A stretch of DNA of 64,000 bases from the NCBI RefSeq assembly GCF_028657945.1, contig NZ_CP059693.1, forward strand, positions 3,162,001-3,226,000, given 5' to 3'. Both the position numbers and the translations under genes were made by a program. The notes beneath the pieces are model-generated. The model saw only the letters and a list, made by a program, of their open reading frames with translations. It searched no databases and was not told the DNA's origin. This DNA comes from Thalassomonas haliotis (GTDB lineage: Bacteria; Pseudomonadota; Gammaproteobacteria; Enterobacterales; Alteromonadaceae). Below, one piece after another: positions 27,654 through 36,363 of this stretch (position 1 is the stretch's first letter; each line of letters begins with the position of its first letter).

Positions 27654-27691
27654 TCAATACTTCCGATAATTGTTATTATCGGAAGTATTGA
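27654..27691. repeat. Perfect 17-base inverted repeat upstream of the recombinase
   Basis: TCAATACTTCCGATAAT (27654-27670), loop TGTT, and ATTATCGGAAGTATTGA (27675-27691) are exact reverse complements. This is much longer than a normal terminator stem and has no T tail. It lies 75 bases before the tyrosine recombinase start, so it could be the core site of that enzyme or an operator for it. Confidence 0.75.
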
Positions 27692-27765
27692 TATAGGGCC
27701 ATTATCCGGGTACACTAGAGGCATCTCCCAGTTTATTACGAATAATCACAAAACATCAGTGACTT

Positions 27766-29058
27766 ATGGCAACTAACCAGAAACTTTCAGCAAAACTAAA
27801 ACCGCACCCGATATTTGACAACCTCACTCATTTGGATAACCCGTTTCAGTTAAAAGACTTTGATGCCGGTCCCTTTATTACAAGCCACTTATCTCAGGAT
27901 GCCGAACTTGACCACAAGCTGGCTAATGACGAATACGAATACGCCTGGAAATTTATTTACAGCTACAACGGCAGCTCTGCCACCTTCAATGTTTACCGCC
28001 GTGAAACCGAACGCCTGCTGCAATGGGCCTGGCTGGTGCGTCAAAAGAATGTTTTGGCACTTAAACGTGAAGATATTGAAAGCTATGTCACCTTTTGTCA
28101 GCAGCCGCCGAAACATTGGATCGGCAATAAAAATGTCGGCCGCTTTAAGTCTAAAAACGGCCAGCGTGTCGCGAATCCCGACTGGCGTCCGTTTGTCACC
28201 TCGGTCTCTAAAATCGACAATAAAAAAGGCCTGAGTCCGGATATTAACGACTTTGAATTATCTAAGGCCTCGGTACAGTCCATCTTTGCGGTATTGTCTT
28301 CCTTTTTTAACTTCCTGATCCAGGAACAGCTGATTGAAGCCAACCCTGTGCTGTTGATCCGGCAAAAAAGCAAGTTTATGGTGAAAAATCAAAACAGCGC
28401 ACCGGTACGGCGCATCAGTAATTTGCAATGGGATTATGTTATTGAAACTGTTGAACTTATGGCAGCAGAAGAACCTGAAGTACACGAACGCTCGCTGTTT
28501 ATTTTAAACTGCCTGCTGGCCATGTATTTGCGGATTTCCGAGCTGGTGGCGGATGAAAGATCATCGCCGTCCATGGGCGACTTTCAGCGGGACAGCGATG
28601 GCCACTGGTGGCTGCATGTTATCGGTAAAGGTAATAAATCCCGCAAAATAACCGTCAGCGATGAAATGATTGCCGCCCTTAAGCGTTACCGCCGCTTCCT
28701 CAATTTGCCCGCCATGCCAGCCTTGGGCGAGCACACGCCACTGGTGGCCAAACAAAAAGGCAAAGGCCCGGTAACCAGCACCCGGCAGATACGCTCTATA
28801 GTGCAGTTATGCTTTGATAACAGCTACTTACGTATGAAAAACGACGGCTTGGCAGAGGATGCCGAAGACTTGAAACTGGCCACTGTACACTGGCTGCGCC
28901 ATACCGGTATTTCAGAAGATGTTAAAACCCGGCCACGGGAGCATGTGCGTGACGATGCCGGTCATTCTTCGATGCAAACCACAGACAGGTATATTGAAAG
29001 TGATGCCAGGGAAAGACATTTGTCCGGTCGCAAGAAAAAACTAAAAGAGCTGGATTAA
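27766..29058 (+). CDS. Tyrosine recombinase (phage-type integrase)
   Basis: 430 residues. An N-terminal SAM-like core-binding domain (about 50-200) is followed by a catalytic domain with all expected residues: R256 (YLRISEL), K288 (GKGNK), H375-x-x-R378 (HWLRHT), H400 (AGHSS) and nucleophile Y409 (TDRYI). Such enzymes cut and rejoin DNA at short inverted-repeat sites. There is no phage, plasmid or cassette gene next to it, and no tRNA to serve as attachment site. Strong inverted repeats lie at 27654-27691 and 29114-29167. It could be an orphan integrase or the mark of an element that has since eroded. Confidence 0.92.
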   Translation: MATNQKLSAKLKPHPIFDNLTHLDNPFQLKDFDAGPFITSHLSQDAELDHKLANDEYEYAWKFIYSYNGSSATFNVYRRETERLLQWAWLVRQKNVLALKREDIESYVTFCQQPPKHWIGNKNVGRFKSKNGQRVANPDWRPFVTSVSKIDNKKGLSPDINDFELSKASVQSIFAVLSSFFNFLIQEQLIEANPVLLIRQKSKFMVKNQNSAPVRRISNLQWDYVIETVELMAAEEPEVHERSLFILNCLLAMYLRISELVADERSSPSMGDFQRDSDGHWWLHVIGKGNKSRKITVSDEMIAALKRYRRFLNLPAMPALGEHTPLVAKQKGKGPVTSTRQIRSIVQLCFDNSYLRMKNDGLAEDAEDLKLATVHWLRHTGISEDVKTRPREHVRDDAGHSSMQTTDRYIESDARERHLSGRKKKLKELD

Positions 29059-30030
29059 CTTAAGCAAAAATCTAAAAACGTAACATTAAGAAATGCATGC
29101 TGAAAAGCCGCGTGCTACGTAAAATCCGGGGAATAACCCTGGCAAAAGCTTACAGATTTTACGTAGCGTTGCGCAAAATATAGCAATATTTCATTGAAAG
29201 CCTCATTTTTAAAGGGTTAAAGGCTGATTCTCGCAAAAACATACCCAAGTAAATAATAATTAAAAATGCATAGTGTGTTGAATTAAAGCCAGTATTTGAA
29301 TAAAAACCATACAAACCTACCTTAGATACTCTTTTTTGCCCATCATTGAGAGTATTTGGACTTTTATTCTTCTAACCCTTTGCCGGGTTGTTTAAAGCAG
29401 CCGCAACCCAAGCTGCAACCAAAAAGGAGTAAATAAAGCGTCTAAGCAATGACAGGCACATGGCCGGATAAATTTCTCTCCCCGGGGTGTCATATCCCCG
29501 GGGTATCATAACTAAACCCGTTAATCATTTTTACCGCCACTTTTCCTTGCTCAATAAGGTGCCGCCAGCTTTGAGACAACTGCCAGGGAGATAAAGGCAA
29601 GGAGAAAAGCCAGGAAAAACGGCTTCAAGCTATCAGACTGCGGTTGAGATAAAGCCGGGCAGAGACGAGTAAAAGGGGTAAAACAGCCAATGGCTTAATG
29701 AAAATTTTTAGCGGTCATGCCTCATCGGTACAATCCCTGAACAATAAAGAGGTCCGGGCATCATAAATGCGGCCGGCATTTTTAATGCAGATAGTCTTTT
29801 AAAATAGTGATTTTAATAAGTAATAATTATGCCGATTCTACTGTACAGAGCATGTGCTGACATTAGCCTGACGACGGCATGTTTATCTAATGATAACAGT
29901 GACTTTCTCTTAGGTGTTGCGTTGTTGATAAATAATGATTATCAACTTGCAGAATGGGTGAATTAGATGCGAAAAAAGGCAGCAAGGCCAAGCAATTAGC
30001 ACTCCTGCCCTTTGTTTTTACCACTAAGGG
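29059..30030. other. About 970 bases without a convincing gene
   Basis: No reading frame here looks coding on either strand. It holds the inverted repeat at 29114-29167 and two copies of the palindrome CCCCGGGG 16 bases apart (29480-29487 and 29496-29503), each followed by a similar TxTCATA tail. The DNA is richer in A and T than nearby genes. Together with the recombinase it may be a remnant of a mobile element. Confidence 0.6.
29114..29167. repeat. 13-base inverted repeat downstream of the recombinase
   Basis: GCTACGTAAAATC (29114-29126) and GATTTTACGTAGC (29155-29167) are exact reverse complements separated by 28 bases, 56 bases after the recombinase stop. The length and spacing are suitable for a recombinase binding pair, but a transcription terminator or operator is also possible. 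Confidence 0.65.
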
Positions 30031-30273
30031 CTAAGGCTGAAACTGACCATCGTGTAAAGTATAAATATGGTAATAGCGGACCCCACTGACATAAATATAG
30101 CTCGGACACTGCTGATAACCGCTGGAGCTGGTATATGTTCTTTCAACAGGATCGAAAATTTGCGTTGGGTTAAATCCGCAGGTCGTGACAAATGTTCCAG
30201 CTGAAATAGCATGGCTACTTAGTAAAAGACCTGATGCCAAAACGAGTGAAGTAACGGGTTTTATTATTTTCAT
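30031..30273 (-). CDS. Small secreted protein, unknown
   Basis: 80 residues. A clear signal peptide (SLVLASGLLLSSHAISA, cleavage expected near residue 25) leaves a mature peptide of about 55 residues with two cysteines (TTCGFN and QQCPSY) that could form one disulfide, and many tyrosines. A ribosome-binding AAGGAG lies about seven bases before the ATG. I recognise no family. It is alone on the minus strand, upstream-flanked by a minus-strand hairpin at 30406-30434. Confidence 0.65.
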   Translation of the reverse strand: MKIIKPVTSLVLASGLLLSSHAISAGTFVTTCGFNPTQIFDPVERTYTSSSGYQQCPSYIYVSGVRYYHIYTLHDGQFQP

Positions 30274-30405
30274 CTATAACTCCTTGTAATTTTTCCTGCA
30301 CAAAATTGCAGCGCATTTAATTTAGCAGTAAATTTTAACCCCTGCAATATCTAGTTACAAGTTTGCAACCAAAAATTTACTTTTGGCTTGTTGCTGTCCT
30401 GCAAA

Positions 30406-30434
30406 AGAAAAAAAGCCCGTAATTCAGGACGGGC
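30406..30434 (-). terminator. Minus-strand Rho-independent terminator
   Basis: On the minus strand GCCCGT, an eight-base loop and ACGGGC (30415-30434) are followed by a run of T (A run at 30406-30414 on the plus strand). It would stop leftward transcription before the small secreted protein gene. The only leftward genes to the right are the type VI island ending at 31623, so it may catch read-through that is antisense to the two plus-strand genes between. Confidence 0.6.
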
Positions 30435-30520
30435 ATAGTTATAGGCCAGCATGGGAAAATAACGGTTTTTGCTGGGCAACTGCCGAGCTTTTTTCGTCTA
30501 ATCGCCTGATATGGTATAAA

Positions 30521-31036
30521 ATGAAGGCTAAACGGACTTTAGCCTTACTGAGAATGATAAAAAACATCACCGCCTTGTTTGTGGTTTTACTTGCCGCCGG
30601 AACCGGACTCACCCTCTACCTGCCCCAGTTCCAGCCGGACAGCAATGGCGCCGGGCAGCATATCCATTATCAAATTAACCAGGATTCATTAAAAAAGCCT
30701 TTGCTGATGTCGACCACTTTGCTCGATCCCCTGGAGCAGCAGGCATCAGGCTTTGGACTGCGCCTGGGGCTTTTTAGCCAGTTGGCCCAGGCGATCCGTC
30801 AGGGCCAAGCATATTCATTGGCGCAAATTCCCGACATTGTCAAAGTAACCGATGAGCAAAGGTATTGGTATTTGCTTATCCTTGGCCCCTACCCCAGTGA
30901 AGATCTGGCACATCAGCAAAGCTTTCAACTGGAAGAAAAACATGGCATTTCAACTACGCTGATCCGGTGGCCTTTTGCAGAGAAAAAAGCAGCCTCCTCT
31001 GAAACAGCCAAGGTAAAAATGCCATCGGCGCCATAA
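30521..31036 (+). CDS. Inner-membrane protein with SPOR-like periplasmic domain
   Basis: 171 residues from the ATG at 30521; an upstream ATG at 30383 would span a hairpin and is unlikely, and an ATG at 30554 is a shorter option. One transmembrane helix (NITALFVVLLAAGTGLTLYL) is followed by a periplasmic region with FGLRLGLFSQLAQAIRQGQAYS and RYWYLLILGPYPSEDLAHQQS. The pairing of such segments resembles a sporulation-related (SPOR) repeat that binds denuded peptidoglycan. The resemblance is moderate. It is followed 47 bases later by an unrecognised gene. Confidence 0.6.
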   Translation: MKAKRTLALLRMIKNITALFVVLLAAGTGLTLYLPQFQPDSNGAGQHIHYQINQDSLKKPLLMSTTLLDPLEQQASGFGLRLGLFSQLAQAIRQGQAYSLAQIPDIVKVTDEQRYWYLLILGPYPSEDLAHQQSFQLEEKHGISTTLIRWPFAEKKAASSETAKVKMPSAP

Positions 31037-31083
31037 GCCGGAATAAAGCTATACTAGAGGTAGCCAAACAGGGAGCCGGGATC

Positions 31084-31617
31084 ATGAACTACCAGCCGAT
31101 TTTACGTGATTATCACCAGATGGTGCGCATTATCCGGGATAAAGGCAATTCTGCCACCAGTTTTAAACTCGGTACTGCCTATGGCGATAACCTGGCGGGT
31201 AAAGATGATATTTTTGCCCGCAACGGCGTCACCCCCACTGAATTGCAAATCCGTACCCTCAATGAAATGAACCTGCCCAGTACTTCACTGCGCCGCCCGG
31301 AAAAACCGGCTGTTGATGGTTTTTTATCGACCAGGGCCGGCTCTGATCTCTACCATAAGTTAAACAGCACCAGCCAGGATTACTTTAACGGTTTGGGCTC
31401 AGGCTTAGATTATATTCAGTCGGTGGGCCGCGGCGATGCCAAGCCGGGGACAAAGTTAAGAACAGAGCTCGGCCAGGGGGCGATCAATAAAAAGGTTTTT
31501 ACCCAGGTACCGTTTCAGGTGTCCGCTAACCATTTCGCCCAGAATAACATTAAGCACAGCGGGCAAAGAGAAAGTAAACATCAAGAAAAACCCGCTTCGT
31601 TTAGCCTCTTTAAATAA
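31084..31617 (+). CDS. Unrecognised protein next to the type VI island
   Basis: 177 residues with GGGAG nine bases before the ATG. I recognise no family. The sequence is hydrophilic, with ANG-like RNGVTPTELQIRTLNEMN near residues 46-65 and a polar, lysine-rich end (QRESKHQEKPASFSLFK). No signal peptide or membrane helix is seen. It converges with the DUF4150 gene, only five bases apart, so it could be a cargo, immunity or helper protein of the secretion island, but this rests on position only. Confidence 0.55.
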   Translation: MNYQPILRDYHQMVRIIRDKGNSATSFKLGTAYGDNLAGKDDIFARNGVTPTELQIRTLNEMNLPSTSLRRPEKPAVDGFLSTRAGSDLYHKLNSTSQDYFNGLGSGLDYIQSVGRGDAKPGTKLRTELGQGAINKKVFTQVPFQVSANHFAQNNIKHSGQRESKHQEKPASFSLFK

Positions 31618-31622
31618 CACGC

Positions 31623-32021
31623 TTAAGACAATATCATCACCTTGACCTGGCACGGGCTTAAGGTCATGCCCGGGACATTAAGCGCCATGCCGTTTTGCCC
31701 GGTCGGCGACAACATCTTGGTGGCCGGCATCACAGATTTAAAGACCTTAACGCTGCCGAACATGTGGCGCACCGGGCCGATAATCATACTCGATACCACC
31801 CCCATGGCCACCCCGGCCTCATCACCGTTGGACAAAGGCACTGTGGTCATCAGGTTGTGATCCGGCATTGCCATGGTAAACATGTTGAAAATATTGGGAA
31901 TCGCCGTTGAGGTAGTGGCAATATTGGGATACGGGATAGGCACCACCGCAGGTCCGACGATAGTTTTACAAACATCGGGAAAACCTAAGTTAATGGCGGT
32001 CATTTGGGTATTGGCAAACAT
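31623..32021 (-). CDS. DUF4150 PAAR-like protein
   Basis: 132 residues, hydrophobic and rich in glycine and methionine, matching the DUF4150 (PAAR-like) family that caps type VI spikes: opening CKTIVGPAVVPIPYPNIA, then the SNGDEAGVAMGVVS and GPVRHMFGS segments. It sits at the end of the leftward VgrG operon, 34 bases after the DUF3540 gene. Many DUF4150 proteins carry a toxin extension; this one has none, so it must act as a bare cap or bind a separate effector. Confidence 0.85.
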   Translation of the reverse strand: MFANTQMTAINLGFPDVCKTIVGPAVVPIPYPNIATTSTAIPNIFNMFTMAMPDHNLMTTVPLSNGDEAGVAMGVVSSMIIGPVRHMFGSVKVFKSVMPATKMLSPTGQNGMALNVPGMTLSPCQVKVMILS

Positions 32022-32055
32022 AACCAGCTCCTTTTATTTATTGGCCGTGATAGCC

Positions 32056-32580
32056 TCAGCCCATATTGATGCGTTCGCCATCGATACGGACATCTTTTTT
32101 GGCGGTGATCACCTGGTGCTTGGCGCTTTGTTTTAACAAGCCTTTGGCGGTCAGGGAATACTGGCCCAGCTGCTGGATCATATGCTCGGCATGTACCACC
32201 ATAGTGCTTGCCGCCGACATCAGGTAATCTTTGCCGGTCAGCGCCAGTTTGTTCAGGGAGATGAGTTCAAGCTGTTCAAAGGCGGTAAAACGCAACCTTG
32301 GCGCGATCCAATGCACTTTTTTACTCGACTCCAGCACCAGCTCCTGATTTTTCTGGCTCCTGGTAAGCAAGTGCACCAGGTAATAGCGGCCGTCAAGTTC
32401 AATAAAACACACCTTATCGCCGACTTCGGGTTTTACCAGCAAACTGGCGGCACAGCTTGCATCATATTCATGGTCCAGCTGCCAGCTTTGCCGCTTGCTG
32501 TCATAACCGGTAATTTCCCCGGTAAAGACTGTGCTTAACTGGGGCTGAATGTGGTGGCTAAATGTTAATTTTGCATTCAT
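32056..32580 (-). CDS. DUF3540 family type VI accessory protein
   Basis: 174 residues. It begins with an OB-like beta segment (STVFTGEITGYDSKRQSWQL and VGDKVCFIELDGRYYLVHLL) and ends with repeated turns (ALTGKDYLMSAASTMVVHAEHM) resembling the gp5/VgrG-like beta stalk. This layout and its place between a pentapeptide protein and DUF4150 match DUF3540 in type VI islands. It probably helps assemble or extend the spike. It overlaps the upstream gene by four bases. Confidence 0.8.
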   Translation of the reverse strand: MNAKLTFSHHIQPQLSTVFTGEITGYDSKRQSWQLDHEYDASCAASLLVKPEVGDKVCFIELDGRYYLVHLLTRSQKNQELVLESSKKVHWIAPRLRFTAFEQLELISLNKLALTGKDYLMSAASTMVVHAEHMIQQLGQYSLTAKGLLKQSAKHQVITAKKDVRIDGERINMG

Positions 32581-33644
32581 GGGGTTACTCCTGAGGCGGT
32601 AAGTTTTTCATCCATGGCTTGCTGCTCTTTATCTGTGGTCAGCAGCTGGCTTTTGTCCGCACCTTTGTAGCTGCAATCGGTTTGCTTGACAGCGTGGAAG
32701 TTAGTGCGCAAAAAGCTCGCGTCGTTGAAATGACACTTGGTTAACTCGGCATAGCTGAAATTGGCATAACTTAAATCACAGCCGCTAAAATCAAGACCAC
32801 TGCCCTTGATGCCCTTGAACCAGGCCATGGCCAGCGGGCAGGCGGCAAAATTGCTTTCTTTTATCTCGGCCTGCTGGAAATTGGCGCTGGATAAATCTGC
32901 CTGCTCAAAAATACAGGAGGTGATTTTACTTTCGATAAACAGTGCCTGAGCGAGCAAAGCAGCGCTAAAGTCGGTCCCGGTTAACACACATTTTGAAAAG
33001 TTTGACGATTGCAGATCCGCCTTGGCCAGCTTAGTGCCGACCAGTAAACTGTCGTTGCAGGTGCATTGTTTAAAAACAGTGGCGGTTAAGTCCTGGCCGC
33101 TGAGATCACAGGCCAATAACAAGGCCTGGGTAAAAGCGCATTGTTTAAGGGTGATGGCTTTAAAATCGGTATTGTTCCAGACAATATTGGTGAAGATACA
33201 GCCGCTGTAACTGGCCTTTGCGGCTTCGATATCCGTTAAGGTCACGGTGTGGAACTGGCACTGGTTGAAGGTGACCCCGGCAAAATTACATTGGTTCAAA
33301 GTGCTGGACTGCACCTTGATCGCCTGCCAGTTGCCGCCGCTAAAGTCGCATTCGCTCAACACCGCCATCTCACAGTGGCTTTGCCACTGGGCATTCTTAA
33401 AGTCGCACTGGATAAAGTTGGCCTGGCTTAATACACAGTCCGCCACCTTGGCCCGGCTAAAATTGCACTGGGTAAAAACAGCACGGCTTAACTGGCACGA
33501 CTCCAGGCTTACGCCGGTCAGATTGCAGTTAATAAAAATTGCCCCGGTAAAATCCTGCTGCTGGAAAACTTCGCCGGTTAAATCCAGCCCCATCAGGGGC
33601 TGGCAGCTGGTTATCTTTTCCCTGATAATATCTAAATTGCTCAT
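32577..33644 (-). CDS. Pentapeptide repeat protein
   Basis: 355 residues made almost entirely of A(D/N)LXX-type pentapeptide repeats, many with cysteine or asparagine at the first position (for example AVFTQCNFSRAKVADCVL). They build a right-handed square beta helix. Within a VgrG operon, such proteins accompany DUF2169 adaptors and DUF4150 caps and are thought to help load or fold cargo. The short ends of about 20 and 30 residues are not repetitive. Cytoplasmic, no signal. Confidence 0.9.
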   Translation of the reverse strand: MSNLDIIREKITSCQPLMGLDLTGEVFQQQDFTGAIFINCNLTGVSLESCQLSRAVFTQCNFSRAKVADCVLSQANFIQCDFKNAQWQSHCEMAVLSECDFSGGNWQAIKVQSSTLNQCNFAGVTFNQCQFHTVTLTDIEAAKASYSGCIFTNIVWNNTDFKAITLKQCAFTQALLLACDLSGQDLTATVFKQCTCNDSLLVGTKLAKADLQSSNFSKCVLTGTDFSAALLAQALFIESKITSCIFEQADLSSANFQQAEIKESNFAACPLAMAWFKGIKGSGLDFSGCDLSYANFSYAELTKCHFNDASFLRTNFHAVKQTDCSYKGADKSQLLTTDKEQQAMDEKLTASGVTP

Positions 33645-33689
33645 CTAGCCTCCTTGGGCATTTCATTTAGCACAGCTATTTATTGACGG

Positions 33690-36362
33690 CTATTTTATTG
33701 AAGGTAATGGTCTTTGCTTAAAACCCCGGGTCTGGCAATCGTTAAATTCGGCTTCACTGAGATCGGCATTAACGATTTCCCCCTGTCGTAAATCTACGCG
33801 GTTAAACAAGCACTTACGTAATGCCGTTTCATTGATCAATATTCCACTGCAGTTGCTGTCATCAAACCTGGCCTGCGTCATAATGCAGTTATCCAGTAAT
33901 ACCTCGTTAAGCAGGCCACCGCTGAGATCCGCTTCGCCAAAGTCACAATTTTTAAATACCGAGCCGCGAAAATCGGACCGGGTCAAATCCAGGCTACGAA
34001 AGCCGCAGCCAAGCCAGTTGCCGCCTGAGATATCAGCCCCACAAAACTCAGCGACACTGCTGAACTGGACTTTTTCGGCATGTACGCCGCAGCAATTGAT
34101 GCCTTTTGCACGTCCTTCCACCATCAAAGTCTTGCTTAACATCGCCTGTTGCCAGCAAGTGTCCGTCATCTCGGGTTGTAAAAAAATGCAGCTTTTTATA
34201 TTGGCCTGCTGCCAGTTGCTGTTGTTAAGTTTGGCCTGGACAAAGTGCCCTCTTTCACAGCTAACCCTGTGTAAGCGGCTAAAGCGCAAGTCCACCTCGC
34301 TTGCCTGAAGCTGGTTTAAAACGGCATCACTAAAGTCGCTATGGGGCAATTTCGCTCCGGTGAGATTGGCCTTGGTTAAATTTGCTTTTTTAAAAAGCGT
34401 TTTTTTACCCTGAACCAGGGAGAGGTTGGCCTGAAACAAAACACTGGCATTAAACAGGGTTTTATCTAAAATGGCCGAAGTAAATACCGCGCCGTCCAGG
34501 CGACAGCCGCTAAAATCACAGCTGGTTAAATCCGCCTGCTCCAGCATGACATCCCGCAGATCTAAACCGCTAAAGTCGATCCCCGATAAGTTGGCCCCGG
34601 CAAGATCCCTGCCCGCCAGGGAAGTGCCCGACTGCAACAGCTCTATTACCCAAGTGCGCATCTGCATTGGCCCTTGCTTTGGCAAGGGCACAGGTAAAAC
34701 CGTCACTTCGGGGGAGTTTTGCCTGGCTTGTCTGTCTTTTGACGCCGACAAGGCTGCCGCTTGCTGAATAGTATCTCCCGGGGGGAAATCGCACGGCAGC
34801 AGTCCTGTCCAGTCTGGCATTTGCCCCTGGCCTTGGGTTGCCGAATTTTCTGCTTTTTTAGCCAAATCTGTGGCCAGTACATAAACAACCTTATTGACCC
34901 TGCCCTGCATGCTCTCAAGCGATTCCGTTTCTTTAGGGGCGCTTTGGCCATGCCGTTTTTTCTGCTGCTCTGCCTCCGCCAGTTTTTTATCCATTTCATC
35001 CCGGGCCTGCTCCAGCCGGTCATGGGTAAACTTGATATAGTCGGATAAGTCTATATCGCCTTTTTCCAGCAGTTCGGGAGGAATAGGCTCCGGCGGCTCT
35101 GCTGCTTCGGCTTGGCTTTTTTCCTGCTGCGTTTGCGCCGCAACAGCTTGTGGCTGCAGGGCCTGCAGCTTCTCCAGCTGCACAGCTTGCATCCGGCTGA
35201 TTTTCTCTTGCTGATCTGCTTTGGCCCTGGCGTAAAGCTGTGCCTGCTCTGCCTTTTCCTGCTCTGTTTTTGCCGGCATCAGCTGAGATTCGTTAAAAAC
35301 ATGGGCCAGGGCTGTTTTTGTATCGGATCTCAACGCCATCACCTGCTGGTAATAATCTATTTGCCTTTGGCCCTCGCCGCTGCTGTCACAAGCGAGCAGC
35401 AGCTTTTTGATATCCAGGCCGTCGGCGTCATAAGCACTGGCAACACCTCGATAAATGGCAACCCCGAGCAGCAGCTCAGGAAAAAACCACAAAGTATCGA
35501 TAGCGGTTTTCACTTCTTTAAAGGTTTCCTTGTCCCCCTGCTGTTGGCTGATAAAGGCCCTTACCTGAATGTCAGGCAGTTTGCCTTCAATCACGGGAAA
35601 ATCACTGTGCATGCCTTCAAGGCGATATTTTTCTCCCGGGCGAAAAAAACCGCTTATTTGCTGATCTTCGGGGGCGGCATTAAATAACGGCCCCCGGGTA
35701 TCGTCGGGAAAGCCGGGATGGCGGGTATCGAGCCATTTTTGATCATAAGTGCCCTGAAATTTTGCCCGCTGCGGCCAGCAAATATCCAGGGGGCCAAAAG
35801 CTGCAACCGAGCGTTTTTGCCTGTCGGCGCCGGTACTTTCTTTATGCCGGTATACATTAGCCAGATGGTAATAGCCGGTTTGGCTGTCTTTAGTGTTTTT
35901 ATTGATCAGGCCTTTACCCAGCGGGTTTTCACTAAAGCCTTCACCGCCGTAGGCATTTTGGTAGCTAAGCGGCATTTTGCTAAAGGATTTGGGGTAACTG
36001 GCGGGACTGAGCAGACCGCCGTCCCAGTGCCTGTCGCCGACGACTTTTAAACGCTTTTTTAATTTGCCGACAGCGGCGGATACCGACATTTTAGTCACCT
36101 GCTGCTCCTTTGGCGCACAGGCATTTGCGGCAAGCAAAAATTCTCCCCGGGGTTTGGCAAAGCCCATATCCAGCAGCGTATTTTGCAGATATTTTGTGAT
36201 CAAGGGCCACTGGCTGTTTTCCGTAAGCAGCTCAGCTTGTGCTGCCGTTTCTTTTTCTGTGGTCAGGCGGAAAAAACATAAGGCGCCTATGGCGAACTGG
36301 TTGCCGTGAAAACCGTAAGTCTTGCTGATCAGGCTCAGCTTGGCGGGCTTAATGATCTGCAT
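33690..36362 (-). CDS. DUF2169 adaptor fused to pentapeptide repeats
   Basis: 890 residues in three parts. Residues about 1-330 are a DUF2169 domain (KTYGFHGNQFAIGALCFF, LSYQNAYGGEGFSENPLGKG, GYYHLANVY, FGPLDICWPQR). About 360-520 is a charged, glutamine/glutamate/lysine-rich segment likely to be coiled coil. About 585-880 is pentapeptide repeats (ANLSGIDFSGLDLRDVML and so on). DUF2169 proteins act as type VI adaptors that pair a specific effector with VgrG. It starts two bases before the VgrG stop region, so expression is coupled. Confidence 0.88.
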   Translation of the reverse strand: MQIIKPAKLSLISKTYGFHGNQFAIGALCFFRLTTEKETAAQAELLTENSQWPLITKYLQNTLLDMGFAKPRGEFLLAANACAPKEQQVTKMSVSAAVGKLKKRLKVVGDRHWDGGLLSPASYPKSFSKMPLSYQNAYGGEGFSENPLGKGLINKNTKDSQTGYYHLANVYRHKESTGADRQKRSVAAFGPLDICWPQRAKFQGTYDQKWLDTRHPGFPDDTRGPLFNAAPEDQQISGFFRPGEKYRLEGMHSDFPVIEGKLPDIQVRAFISQQQGDKETFKEVKTAIDTLWFFPELLLGVAIYRGVASAYDADGLDIKKLLLACDSSGEGQRQIDYYQQVMALRSDTKTALAHVFNESQLMPAKTEQEKAEQAQLYARAKADQQEKISRMQAVQLEKLQALQPQAVAAQTQQEKSQAEAAEPPEPIPPELLEKGDIDLSDYIKFTHDRLEQARDEMDKKLAEAEQQKKRHGQSAPKETESLESMQGRVNKVVYVLATDLAKKAENSATQGQGQMPDWTGLLPCDFPPGDTIQQAAALSASKDRQARQNSPEVTVLPVPLPKQGPMQMRTWVIELLQSGTSLAGRDLAGANLSGIDFSGLDLRDVMLEQADLTSCDFSGCRLDGAVFTSAILDKTLFNASVLFQANLSLVQGKKTLFKKANLTKANLTGAKLPHSDFSDAVLNQLQASEVDLRFSRLHRVSCERGHFVQAKLNNSNWQQANIKSCIFLQPEMTDTCWQQAMLSKTLMVEGRAKGINCCGVHAEKVQFSSVAEFCGADISGGNWLGCGFRSLDLTRSDFRGSVFKNCDFGEADLSGGLLNEVLLDNCIMTQARFDDSNCSGILINETALRKCLFNRVDLRQGEIVNADLSEAEFNDCQTRGFKQRPLPSIK

Positions 36363-36363
36363 G

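Noticed and set aside
29114-29167. Integron attC-like site
   Set aside because: No GTTRRRY/RYYYAAC core pair and the recombinase lacks the integron-specific insertion that I could recognise; no cassettes follow.
29480-29503. CCCCGGGG pair as a CRISPR-like repeat
   Set aside because: Only two copies with an eight-base spacer; no array.
30383-30520. Upstream start of the SPOR-like gene
   Set aside because: The extra 46 residues span a hairpin and are cysteine-rich without a signal; the ATG at 30521 is simpler.
35112-35687. 191-residue plus-strand frame opposite the DUF2169 gene
   Set aside because: Shadow of the glutamine/leucine-rich coiled-coil region; no start context.
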